This document shows positions 7,267-14,320 of a stretch of DNA of 14,951 nt, piece by piece. The DNA is taken from contig MU646602.1 of NCBI GenBank assembly GCA_026770585.1, positions 412,387-427,337 on the forward strand. Reading direction: 5' to 3'. A program made the position numbers and the translations under genes. The stretch's first letter is position 1. Each line of letters opens with the position of its first letter. Under the pieces are notes generated by a model. That model worked only from the letters and a program-made list of their open reading frames with translations. It made no database searches and was not told where the DNA came from. The DNA comes from Baffinella frigidus. Its lineage: Eukaryota > Cryptophyceae > Cryptomonadales > Baffinellaceae.

Positions 7267-7410
7267 ATGGCAAGCGCTTTGCAAGCTTCCCGAGGATCCG
7301 CTGGCCTCAACCTCCTGAACCTCTCCAACCTCCTGAACCTCTCCAACCTCCTGAACCTCTCCAACCTCCTGAACCTCTCCAACCTCCTGAACCTCTCCAC
7401 CCTCCTGAAC
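7267..7410. repeat. Tandem-unit copy 1 with 18-bp minisatellite
   Basis: CAAGCTTCCCGAGGATCCGC leads into about five repeats of AACCTCCTGAACCTCTCC. Two more copies of the same leader plus minisatellite follow at 7654-7760 and 7856-7975. The three translate in different frames (LNLSNL, PPEPLQ), so the DNA repeat is conserved and a protein is not. Confidence 0.75.
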
Positions 7411-7539
7411 TCTCCGTTTCTCAAAACGGTGTGCATAAGTCAATTTCAAGTAGCAAGCGGCTCCAAGAACGGCACAATGGCTCCAAGAACGGGCCTAGAA
7501 TACCCCGCCGAAGAGCCCTACGTGGCGCTCGTCGGCTAA

Positions 7540-7760
7540 GTGGATGGTGGCTAAGTCAATACATGTACGTCTGGATGCCAAATGTCAACAAGTATCTAAG
7601 TGGATGGTGGCTCCTCGCAGGCTTTTCTTATGAGCGAGGTACCCCTGTAAAGGATGGTGGCGCATGGCAGGCGCTCGTCAAGCTTCCCGAGGATCTGCTG
7701 GCCCCAACCTCCTGAACCTCATGAACCTCTTGAACCTCATGAACCTCTCGATCCTCCTGT
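7540..7760. repeat. Tandem-unit copy 2, split by a family B end
   Basis: CATGTACGTCTGGATGCCAA and AATGTCAACAAGT are followed by GTGGATGGTGGCT. The unit is interrupted by a family B right end (7622-7647), then resumes with GCGCATGGCAGGCGCTC and the minisatellite. Confidence 0.65.
7622..7647 (+). mobile_element. Solo right end of a family B element
   Basis: CTTTTCTTATGAGCGAGGTA and CCCCTG followed by TA match the family B terminus. No left end is present. Confidence 0.65.
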
Positions 7761-7810
7761 GGGGGGGTGCACGGGCGATTTGGGTTGGGGCAAAGGCGCT
7801 GAGGTTGACA

Positions 7811-7975
7811 TAAGTCAACACATGTACTTCTGGACGCCAAATGTCAACAAGTAAGTGGATGGTGGCTGATGGCAGGCGCTCTGCAAGCTTCCCGAGGACC
7901 TGCTGGCTTCAACCTCCTGAACCTCTCCAACCTCCTGAACCTCTCCAACCTCCTGAACCTCTCGATCCTCCTGAA
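7811..7975. repeat. Tandem-unit copy 3 with 18-bp minisatellite
   Basis: This copy is intact: CATGTACTTCTGGACGCCAA, GTAAGTGGATGGTGGCTGAT and CAAGCTTCCCGAGGACCTGC lead into three AACCTCCTGAACCTCTCC repeats. Confidence 0.7.
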
Positions 7976-8032
7976 CCGGCGGGAAAGGACGCATGGCGTT
8001 TCTGCAGAACCAGCTCCAGTGTCCGCCTATGG

Positions 8033-8138
8033 CTATCCCTTAAGTGACCAGGCCTCCAAATTTGGGGGCCTGATGTCCTAGGCTGGTCCTAGGGCCCTAC
8101 GGTAGGGCGTATGGGCCTACTGGCCACTTAAGGGATAG
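8033..8138 (-). mobile_element. Family A element, copy 4
   Basis: The ends are CTATCCCTTAAGTGACC and GGCCACTTAAGGGATAG. The core is reversed relative to copies 1-3. The subterminal palindrome at 8049-8072 is CAGGCCTCCAAA / TTTGGGGGCCTG. Confidence 0.8.
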
Positions 8139-8139
8139 G

Positions 8140-8249
8140 CTATCCCTTAAGTGGCGGATGGGCGATTTATCGCCCTAACTCGCCCTAGGCAGGTCCTAGC
8201 TAGGGCCCTGTCGTAGGGCGCATGAACCTACTCGCCACTGAAGGGATAG
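8140..8249 (-). mobile_element. Family A element, copy 5
   Basis: The ends are CTATCCCTTAAGTGGCGG and CGCCACTGAAGGGATAG, one base from copy 4. The subterminal palindrome is GGGCGATTTATCGCCC at 8160-8175. It belongs to the same subtype as the copy at 14321. Confidence 0.8.
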
Positions 8250-8350
8250 CCCTTACGTGGGCAGTAGGCTCATACGCCCTACCGTAGGGCCCTAGGACCT
8301 GCCTAGGACCTCTTGGAGGTCAATTTCGACTCCCTGGCCACTTAAGGGAT
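8246..8350 (+). mobile_element. Family A element, copy 6, overlapping copy 5
   Basis: The left end is altered (ATAGCCCTTACGTGGGCAG) and shares bases with the right end of copy 5. The right end GGCCACTTAAGGGAT is good. The core and the GGAGGTC/GACTCC palindrome (8315-8333) are present. Three A copies therefore sit head to tail here. Confidence 0.7.
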
Positions 8351-8401
8351 GTTGGGCGCTCGAAGAACCTCCTGGTCCGGGCCCGCCTCAGGACGGCGCT
8401 A

Positions 8402-8518
8402 CAGGGGTACCTCGCTCATCAGAAAACGCCCACCCCCTAGGACCGCCATAGGGCCCTAGGCATAGGCCTACTGTAGGGTCCTAGGGGGGGGCGCTTTCTT
8501 ATGAGCGAGGTGCCCCTG
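8402..8518 (-). mobile_element. Family B element, complete, with TA target duplication
   Basis: The ends CAGGGGTACCTCGCTCATCA and TTATGAGCGAGGTGCCCCTG are flanked on both sides by TA (8400-8401, 8519-8520). At 117 bp nearly the whole element is palindromic. Inverted ends with TA duplication are typical of Tc1/mariner-type (Stowaway-like) MITEs. Confidence 0.85.
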
Positions 8519-8624
8519 TAGCTGTACAGGGGTTGTCACGTGGACCATTGTTTACAAGCTACGCCTCCGCATGAAGCTTACCCCGTATTTAGACGGGTGA
8601 TACGCCCCAAGGTATATTCTGCTA

Positions 8625-8850
8625 AGGGGGTACCTCGCTCATAAGAAAGCGCCTCCCCCTAGGACCATACAGTAGGGCTGTGCCTACAGGGGTACCTCGC
8701 TCATAAGAAAACGCTTCCCCCTTGGGACCCCCCTAGGGCCCTACTGTAGGGCCCTAGGGGGGGGGCGTTTTCTTATGAGCGAGGTACCCCTGTAGGGCCC
8801 TACGGTGGTCCTAGGGGGGGGGGTGCTTTCTTATGAGCGAGTTGCCCATG
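8625..8850 (+). mobile_element. Family B element interrupted by a second B element
   Basis: The left half (AGGGGGTACCTCGCTCATAA to GGGCTGTGCC at 8684) and the right half (GGGCCCTACGGTGGTCC to GAGCGAGTTGCCCATG) make one B element when the inner copy at 8687-8792 is removed. TA follows the right end (8851-8852) and precedes the left (8623-8624). Confidence 0.85.
8687..8792. mobile_element. Family B element nested inside another B element
   Basis: It is complete, 106 bp, from CAGGGGTACC to GGTACCCCTG. TA is duplicated at 8685-8686 and 8793-8794. Taking out the insert restores GCCTAGGGCCCTA, the uninterrupted core of other B copies, which proves the TA duplication. Confidence 0.9.
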
Positions 8851-8908
8851 TATGGTGGCAGGAGAGTGCGTGGTGTTTTTTATTAAACTCGACATCGTCT
8901 GCCACTCT

Positions 8909-9086
8909 CCACACGGTGGACTACGAACCTTTCATCAAAGATCAACTTGCCTAAGGTAGGTACCTTAAAGGATTTTCTGGTGCAATTCGGTCACGTAACA
9001 CCCTGAATTGTTACCTGGTCGAATTGCACCAGAAAATGACACCCTGAATTGTTACCCCACCGAAACCTTCATAGCCCACCGTGTGG
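8909..9086. mobile_element. Family D inverted-repeat element, copy 2
   Basis: The ends are CCACACGGTGGACTACGAA and CATAGCCCACCGTGTGG. Compared with 1027-1163 it has an inner 18-bp inverted repeat (ATTTTCTGGTGCAATTCG and its complement) and a direct repeat ACACCCTGAATTGTTACC at about 8998 and 9038. Both point to a local inverted duplication. Confidence 0.75.
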
Positions 9087-9395
9087 CTACCTCTACCACA
9101 GACTACTTAGCACACTCGGGGTCCCAGGACGAGCCCGGCTCGAACGACGTAAATCGCTTCTCCTCATCCTCGCCCCTCGCCCGAGGCGGCCCCTCCTAGA
9201 AATCCCTCCTCAGATCGCCCCGTGCATGTACCTTCAGTGCCAGACCTACCAATCCTCCTGTAGGAACATGTCGTGCTCTCAGTTTGGTGTGCTTCGCGAG
9301 ACACCCACCACGACACAGCCAGCTCCGATTCTCGAGATTTACTCGAAACCATACACCTCACCCACCCCTCGTTGGACTACGAGGGTGCCGTGGCC
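9087..9395. other. Unique GC-rich segment without a supported gene
   Basis: It is not repeat-like and lies between a D and a B element. Open frames exist on both strands (plus 9049-9414; minus 9164-9361) but they start or end in the flanking elements. It may hold an exon or host DNA, but I see no motif that decides this. Confidence 0.35.
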
Positions 9396-9517
9396 CTCAG
9401 CACCTCGCTCCTAAGAAACGCCCACACCCCCTAGGATCGCCATAGGGCCCTACTTGTAGGCATGGGCCTATTGTAGGGTCCTAGGGGGGGCGCTTTCTTA
9501 TGAGCGAGGTACCCCTG
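9396..9517 (-). mobile_element. Family B element, left end decayed
   Basis: CACCTCGCTCCTAAGAAACG is a degraded left end. The core and the right end TTATGAGCGAGGTACCCCTG (followed by TA) are intact. Confidence 0.7.
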
Positions 9518-9519
9518 TA

Positions 9520-9563
9520 GGGTCCTACGGGGGGGGCGCTTTCTTATGAGCGAGGTACCCCTG
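9520..9563 (+). mobile_element. Second right half of a family B element
   Basis: GGGTCCTACGGGGGGG and TTATGAGCGAGGTACCCCTG directly follow the previous copy, ending before TA (9564-9565). It is either the right half of an outer B element whose left half is lost, or a tandem duplication of the right end. Confidence 0.65.
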
Positions 9564-9650
9564 TAGTCGACTGTGTGACCGTGGTCCCGCCGGAAGATGC
9601 ATCCATCTACTGAACGGCGAGGCGTCCCCCAGAACCCTCAACCCTACATA

Positions 9651-9767
9651 CAGGGGTACCTCGCTCAGAAGAAACTGCCTTTCCCTAGGACCCTACAGTA
9701 GGACTATGTCTAGGGCCCTATGGTGGTCCTAGGGGGGGGGTCGTTTCTTATGAGAGAGGTACCCCTG
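9651..9767 (+). mobile_element. Family B element inserted in telomere-like sequence
   Basis: It is complete, 117 bp, with TA on both sides (9649-9650, 9768-9769). The left flank AACCCTCAACCCTACA and the right flank AACCCTAAACC show that it landed in a short interstitial telomere-like tract. Confidence 0.85.
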
Positions 9768-9836
9768 TAAACCCTAAACCGGTCCTCGAGAAGGCAAGCC
9801 TGCCCCCCCCCCTCTCCCTCTTTGGACGTGATAACA

Positions 9837-9943
9837 CTATCCCTTAAGTGGCCACTAGGCTCGTACGCCCTACCGTAGGGCCCTAGGACCTGCCCAGGAC
9901 CTCTTGGCCGTCAAATTTGACTGCCTCGCCACTTAAGGGATAG
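9837..9943 (+). mobile_element. Family A element, copy 7
   Basis: Near-perfect ends CTATCCCTTAAGTGGCC and GCGGTGAATTCCCTATC (the latter written 3' to 5'). The core is CGCCCTACCGTAGGGCCCTA and the palindrome GTCAAATTTGAC is at 9910-9921. It ends 12 bp from the stop codon of the minus-strand ORF at 9956, so it may lie in that gene's 3' untranslated region. Confidence 0.85.
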
Positions 9944-9955
9944 TGCCAGAGCGGA

Positions 9956-10864
9956 CTACAGGGTGACGTACTGGGGGTACTCGGGCGCCGGAGACCACCA
10001 TGCGTCAAACGCAAGCATGCCGACCGAAGAGCTCTCCTCGGCGACCGGCGAGGCGCGGGCGGGCGCGGGCAACGGCGCGATGGGGCTCTCGAGCTTGACG
10101 CGCGCGGAGCATTTCTGGCGCATGGCGCGGCGCGTGCCGCCCGCGCGCGCGAGCGTGTAGTCGTGGTGCCGGAGCGCGTCGGACGAAGAAGACGGGGAGC
10201 TGTCAACGGGGCTGCTCCGCTTCTCTGCCGCGGAGTGATGGTCGGTGCGATGGCGAACCGCGCACCACCACCTCTCACGGAGCGACCCGTCGTCCCCCCC
10301 ATCGACCTGGGATGAGGAGTCCTTGGACCACAACTGCACGTCGTGGCCCCCCTCGAGCTGGGGCCTGGGGTCCGCCGGCCTGTCCTCGAGCCCACATTCG
10401 AATGTGCTGTGCACCTTGGGATCCGTGTTCTCCTTCCTCGCGGGGCGTACGCGACCCCACCACGCGGCGTAGAGCATCTCGTCGTCGACACTCCCGAGCG
10501 GTCTTGAATACTTGCTGCGCATGTCGTTCGGGGAGAGAGCCTCGGCCCACCAGGCCGGCGCCTGCAAACTTTTGAGGCGGTCGTTTTGCGAGATCGGCGC
10601 GAAGTCACCGGCCTCTGACGTTGCCACCGACACGCCGAACGAATCGTGCACCTCCTCCGACGACGTGGCGGACACGACGTCTTCACACTCCTCTCCAAAA
10701 TCATCAAACCCCTCGCTTTGGCTTGACGAGGCCTTTGCCTTGCCAGGCATGGGATCGTGCATGGACGCGCCGCGCATCACCAGCGCCGCCTTCAAGGCCA
10801 TCGGGGAAGGCGTCTGCTCCACGGCAGGCAGGCCCATGGAGTGGCTGAGAGAAGGCGGCGGCAT
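9956..10864 (-). CDS. Hypothetical 302-residue protein with repeated AWW motifs
   Basis: An open frame of 302 codons runs on the minus strand, in a GC-rich island, with strong G/C preference at third positions. The start at 10864 lies in CCACCATG context, and the stop is at 9956-9958. I recognise no domain. Visible features: a Met-rich N-terminus (1-40), an acidic and Ser-rich stretch (about 48-85, with FDDFGEECEDVV), four WW pairs at residues 105, 135, 199 and 289, three of them as AWW (AWWAEAL, AAWWGRV, DAWWSP), a Ser run at 219-228, and a basic segment at 240-258. No signal peptide or membrane helix is evident. It diverges from the ORF at 11665, and both share a 17-bp upstream motif. The other long minus-strand frame here is Arg-rich and looks like a shadow. 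Introns cannot be excluded. Confidence 0.6.
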   Translation of the reverse strand: MPPPSLSHSMGLPAVEQTPSPMALKAALVMRGASMHDPMPGKAKASSSQSEGFDDFGEECEDVVSATSSEEVHDSFGVSVATSEAGDFAPISQNDRLKSLQAPAWWAEALSPNDMRSKYSRPLGSVDDEMLYAAWWGRVRPARKENTDPKVHSTFECGLEDRPADPRPQLEGGHDVQLWSKDSSSQVDGGDDGSLRERWWCAVRHRTDHHSAAEKRSSPVDSSPSSSSDALRHHDYTLARAGGTRRAMRQKCSARVKLESPIAPLPAPARASPVAEESSSVGMLAFDAWWSPAPEYPQYVTL

Positions 10865-10896
10865 GGTGGTGGGTGAAAGATGGTGGGGGCTAGAAC

Positions 10897-10913
10897 TTAT
10901 GGAGCTTATGGAG
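10897..10913 (-). promoter_or_regulatory. Shared 17-bp motif upstream of the minus-strand ORF
   Basis: CTCCATAAGCTCCATAA reads toward the ORF, 32 bp before its ATG. It is a tandem pair of CTCCATAAG. The identical 17-mer occurs in the same sense upstream of the plus-strand ORF (11606-11622). Confidence 0.6.
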
Positions 10914-11100
10914 AACGGCTCGTGGTGGATCTATTTTTGCGTTGATACGGTACTTTTGCGTCTCAAAAAAAATTATCATCCCGGGCTTCGTGATATGACC
11001 ACGATTGTTCTCCTGTGGTAACAAGTGTGGTAACTTACGGACCTCCAGTGGCTTGCCTCGCCTTGAAAGGCCCTGACTGACGACGGCGTGCCTCCACTTT

Positions 11101-11357
11101 ATTTTCCTTGAGGGCCGGAACGGGATGTTAGAAGGACGAAGCAGATACGTGTGGTAAAGGTCATATGCCTCTTGTGAACTCTCTTGTGGGGATCTCGGGA
11201 TCTCGAGAACATGACAGACCTTTTTGACCTCGTGATACGTGTGGTAGAGATCACATGTTCGTGTTTTAAGCACAGTGCGTTAGGTTCGTACATGTGACCT
11301 TTACCACACGTATCTGCTTCGTCCTTCTAACATCCCGTTCCGGCCCTCAAGGAAAAT
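11101..11357. repeat. 67-bp inverted repeat with 123-bp spacer
   Basis: Arms 11101-11167 and 11291-11357 are complementary at 66 of 67 positions (one mismatch in GGTCATATG / CACATGTGACC). The spacer holds a third, diverged copy of GATACGTGTGGTA-AGG-TCA at 11234-11261. It may be a foldback element, a hairpin RNA source or a regulatory structure. Minus-strand frames across it appear incidental. Confidence 0.8.
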
Positions 11358-11605
11358 TATGACAAAGGGAACAAATTCAATACAAATAATAAGTTATAAA
11401 TTCATACGTAGAGTCGTGAAGTCTTCGTGGACTCGTCGTGTAATGTTCATTGCAGCCGTCTAAAAACTACGGAACAGCAATAATGATCTTTGTTGTCATC
11501 AAGGGGTATTTTTAGTAAATTTACCAAAAAAAAAGTGTAGTGCGTTTCGGTCCACCGGACATAGACATAAGACTCGTGCGTGCTGCTGTACAACGTTCAT
11601 TAAAG

Positions 11606-11622
11606 CTCCATAAGCTCCATAA
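11606..11622 (+). promoter_or_regulatory. Shared 17-bp motif upstream of the plus-strand ORF
   Basis: CTCCATAAGCTCCATAA lies 42 bp before the ATG at 11665. It is identical to the motif before the divergent ORF, while the flanking bases differ, which points to a promoter or 5' UTR element over a long duplication. Confidence 0.6.
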
Positions 11623-11664
11623 TCTCAGAATCTTGAAGCTCTGGTTCGACGACCCAAACGCAAC

Positions 11665-12372
11665 ATGGTCGCCACCTCCATGAAATCCTGCGGGCGCTCG
11701 TCGTCGACTGGCAAGAAAGAGCTTGGTCGCGATCAGGACAGGGTGCGTTCCTGGTCGCCACCCAGCTTGAAGGCTGGGCGGGATCCGAGGGTGAGGCTGC
11801 AGAATTCCATGTTCAAGCGGTGCTCCTCGCCTTCCTCGCCTCTTGCCTGGGAGGCAGGTGGTTTGCCGGGCGGGCAATACCAGCAACAGCAATTCCAACA
11901 TCAGCAGCCGGATAACTGCCACTTGTGGGGAGGATCGGCCGCCACCGTCTTCGTCTCGGCGGCGGAGGCGGAGGCGGCGGCGGAGGCGGCGGCGAAGTTG
12001 CACTTTTACCAACAACAGCATCAACAATCCTGCGCGGCGCGCCGGGGGCGCAGCATGCCGTCGCTCGAGTTCAACCCCGACCAGGGGATGAGCCCGACGG
12101 AGGAGTGTTCATCCTCCTCTTCGGCGCGTCGGGGGCACACCCTGCCGTCTCTGGAGTTCTACCCCGACCAGGAGATGAGCGCGACGGAGGAGTTGGCGCC
12201 GGGAATCGAGGCGTGGCGCGGGGAGGAGGGCGGGGAGGAGGGCGGGGACGCCGCTGAGAGGGAGCTGTGGGCGTGGGGAGGCCGTTCAGTGGCCCCAGGA
12301 CCTTTAGGTCCTTTAGGTCCTTTAGGAGCAGTGGGCCTGGGTACGTATGGACAGGGGTTTGGCGCGTGGTAG
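11665..12372 (+). CDS. Hypothetical 235-residue protein with a 29-residue internal repeat
   Basis: An open frame of 235 codons ends in GFGAW-stop. I recognise no family. From the N-terminus: a basic, Ser-rich region (1-55), a Gln-rich run (71-81), an Ala/Glu-rich segment likely to be helical (98-111), then QQQHQQ. Two tandem repeats follow at about 125-151 and 154-180, ARRG(R/H)(S/T)(M/L)PSLEF with (N/Y)PDQ and MS-TEE, spaced exactly 29 codons. An acidic EEGGEEGG stretch (187-194) and a GPL triplet repeat (212-220) complete it. The repeats hold RRGRS and RRGHT, which resemble basic-directed kinase sites; this is speculation. ATTAAA at 12418-12423 could be a poly(A) signal. Frames in the other phases are low-complexity shadows. 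Possible introns were not assessed. Confidence 0.6.
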   Translation: MVATSMKSCGRSSSTGKKELGRDQDRVRSWSPPSLKAGRDPRVRLQNSMFKRCSSPSSPLAWEAGGLPGGQYQQQQFQHQQPDNCHLWGGSAATVFVSAAEAEAAAEAAAKLHFYQQQHQQSCAARRGRSMPSLEFNPDQGMSPTEECSSSSSARRGHTLPSLEFYPDQEMSATEELAPGIEAWRGEEGGEEGGDAAERELWAWGGRSVAPGPLGPLGPLGAVGLGTYGQGFGAW

Positions 12373-12450
12373 GAGGGGTTTGCGGAAGGACTTATGTGTT
12401 GAATGATAAAATCCACATTAAAATGCTTTCTCTCCTCGCTCGACAGCGGA

Positions 12451-12563
12451 CAGGGGTACCTCGCTCATGAGAAGGCGCCTTCTAGGACGCTACTGTAGGG
12501 CTATGCCTAGGGCCCTATGGTGGTCCTAGGGGGGCGCGTTTTCTTGTGAGCGAGGTGCCTTTG
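12451..12563 (+). mobile_element. Family B element downstream of the plus-strand ORF
   Basis: The ends are CAGGGGTACCTCGCTCATGA and TTGTGAGCGAGGTGCCTTTG. TA follows the right end but GA precedes the left. The right terminus has drifted, so this is an older copy. Confidence 0.75.
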
Positions 12564-12588
12564 TACACCCTCTCCTGTGAGAGTTCAT

Positions 12589-12880
12589 CCAGGACAAAAG
12601 ACGTCCCACCACACAGAGGACATCGAAGGGATTTCGAATGACACCTAAGCGATAAGACCTATGACCTGCCATGACCCTACGGTAGGCAATCCGTAAGGAC
12701 ATAGGTGGGGTTTCTACGGATAAGGCAGCGGAAACTCGGGCTCTCAGAGCCCGAAAATCCCTTCGAAGCCAGCTGTGCGGCCACCCAAAAGACTTTCCAC
12801 CCACCCAAAAGACTTCCCATCCACCCAAAAGACTTTCCATCCACTCAAAAGACGTCCCACACACCCAAAAGACGTCTGAT
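12589..12880. repeat. 20-bp minisatellite split by a family C element
   Basis: Five 20-bp units of CCACCCAAAAGACTTCCCAT type fill 12781-12880. One further unit, CCAGGACAAAAGACGTCCCA, lies at 12589-12608. The family C element at 12609-12780 sits exactly between units. Minus-strand frames here (GGWEVFWV type) are repeat translation. Confidence 0.8.
12609..12780. mobile_element. Family C inverted-repeat element, copy 3
   Basis: The ends are CCACACAGAGGAC and AGCTGTGCGG, with subterminal CGAAGGGATTTCG and CGAAAATCCCTTCG. A hairpin CGGGCTCT/AGAGCCCG sits beside the right arm. The element is 172 bp. Its position inside the 20-bp array shows it arrived after that array formed. Confidence 0.8.
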
Positions 12881-13489
12881 CCACCCATTTCATTTTAATG
12901 AAAATGGACAAGCAAACGGGATTCTAGCTCTAATTGAATTTAGTTAGGCACCTAATTAACCTTGTCCAGTGCCCATTGACAAATAGGAAAACGATTTCAT
13001 TAAAACTGAACCTCTCCCCGGATCAGAGAGTTGACATGACTCTTGGGGCTGGTGTGAGCGTGAGACAACTACCGAGGCTCGTCACCTGTCCGACCGAGGC
13101 CCACAGCTGCCCCTTTACCTTTGGTGCTTTGGTACTTCGTACTACGCTCACATCGCCTGCTACACCCCCCCCACCATTGAGAGATAGATCTGGAAATACT
13201 GCCCCGTGTAGGATGGCCGGAGTGACTTTACACACAGTCACGTAGAGAACCACCCTTTATCCCCTCTACACGAGCATCTGCACTGGAGAGCTAAACGCGA
13301 TCCGAAAGCCAAAAATGATCTCTCTGCAGTCCTTTCTACGGAAGGGCGTGTCGTTGGGCTATGTTGGGCGAAATTAAAACCTAAAGGACCTAAAGGATCA
13401 CTAAAGTTACTGCGGTCATCCTACACGGGGTAGTATCCCCAGACTAGAAGACAATTTGCGTCTGAGCTCACCATACCGTTGTAAATCTG
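12881..13489. other. Largely unique DNA without a supported gene
   Basis: A weak inverted pair TTTTAATGAAA / TTTCATTAAAA flanks about 12893-13006. AACCTAAAGGACCTAAAGGA at about 13377 is inverted relative to CCTTTAGGTCCTTTGGG at 13507. Open frames at 12934-13245 (plus) and 13023-13253 (minus) show no protein character. Confidence 0.35.
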
Positions 13490-13631
13490 GTTCTACCTGG
13501 GAAACACGCCTTTAGGTCCTTTGGGTTCTTCGAGCTCCCAACAGAAGCGGACACTGGGATTTGTTCTGTAGAAAGACCATGCTTCCTTTTGGATCACCAA
13601 ACGTGTTGGGAATTGGAGCTCTTTGCTGGCG

Positions 13632-13793
13632 GGATTTTAAAAATCTGTACCACGATAAGCCATCTCAACACTTTTAGTGCAAACGAGTGTGTATGAAAAT
13701 GACACTTATGACCTGGCGTGACATGTGAGCCTCGACCAGACAGGTAGCGAGCCTCGGCCATGGGCCAGGTCGCGAGCCTCTAGCTGACGGATG
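13632..13793 (+). repeat. Family F dispersed repeat, copy 2 (162 bp)
   Basis: It is the full-length partner of 7075-7236. The upstream words GGAATTGGAGCTCTTTG (13610) and CTACC-GGGAAACACGCC (13492) also occur before the distant relative at 4520-4575. About 75-95 bp of extra DNA lies between them here. Confidence 0.7.
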
Positions 13794-13820
13794 TCTCAAC
13801 CGTTGCGTGTGACTTTATTC

Positions 13821-13990
13821 TCGCGGTAGAGCGCTTGGCCGATTTTAACGAGATTTCCCCCCCCAGAAATTCAGAGCTTTTGTACCAGGACGTGACATGA
13901 AACCGGCCCATCTAAACGATTCTCGTACAAATTCTGAAATCATTTCTCGTTGAAATCGGCCAAGTTCTCCCGCAAGCGTTCTATCGCGCA
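13821..13990. mobile_element. Foldback element K
   Basis: The left arm (CTTGGCCGATTTTAACGAGA, then CAGAAATTCAGAGC) and the right arm (TCTGAAAT, then TCTCGTTGAAATCGGCCAAG) are inverted repeats. Pairing resumes outside at GCGGTAGAGCGCTT / AAGCGTTCTATCGC after a 14-bp extra stretch in the right arm. The element is about 170 bp and non-coding. Confidence 0.65.
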
Positions 13991-14232
13991 CTTCTCCCCC
14001 CTTTGTTTCCTGAGATTAATAGGGTAACAGGTTCAAAACTGGGTGATTAAGCCAATGGTATTCACTACGGTAGGCAGTAGGGTCCCTAGGCCCGGGTTTC
14101 TTTAGGAGACCCTCTAGGCCCCTTACGGCCTACCGTACAGGGATACCTCGTGTACACGAACCCGTAGCTTAAGAGTACATGGTACCGACGCAGTGTACCG
14201 AACGGATTTGAACCCTGCGTGTTCCTAATTTC

Positions 14233-14277
14233 GTACCAGAGAGTTGACTAAACTTCGAGTTAGTTACTCTCTGGTAC
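14233..14277. repeat. Long hairpin
   Basis: GTACCAGAGAGT pairs perfectly with ACTCTCTGGTAC. Allowing one bulge and one G-T pair, the stem extends through GACTAA / TTAGTT to about 18 bp with an 8-base loop. It lies within the DNA inserted into family E copy 2. Confidence 0.7.
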
Positions 14278-14320
14278 TAGTTTAAGAGCACGCCGACTGG
14301 ACCCTCGAGAAAGGATGTTT

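Larger units (their letters stand above)
10865..11664. promoter_or_regulatory. Divergent intergenic region between the two orphan ORFs
   Basis: The region is AT-richer than either ORF. It holds the 17-bp motif CTCCATAAGCTCCATAA near each end, a 67-bp inverted repeat in the middle, and poly-A/T runs at about 10965-10972 and 11525-11533. It is inferred to contain both promoters. No TATA box is obvious. Confidence 0.5.

Noticed and set aside
7117-8081. Frames with EVGEVQ, LNLSNL or PPEPLQ repeats
   Set aside because: The three tandem copies are read in different frames and on both strands, so the conservation is at DNA level.
9049-9414. 121-codon plus-strand frame in a unique segment
   Set aside because: It starts in a family D element and ends in a family B element, with no protein-like features.
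9883-10707. Arg-rich 274-codon minus-strand frame
   Set aside because: It overlaps the 302-codon frame in another phase, and its Arg/Pro/Ser richness is typical of a GC-rich shadow.
12526-12888. Minus-strand frame with GGWEVFWVGG repeats
   Set aside because: It is the 20-bp minisatellite and a family C element read through.
14190-14215. GGATTTGAACC resembling a tRNA T-arm (B box) on the minus strand
   Set aside because: The T stem does not pair well, and no acceptor, anticodon or D arm could be built around it.
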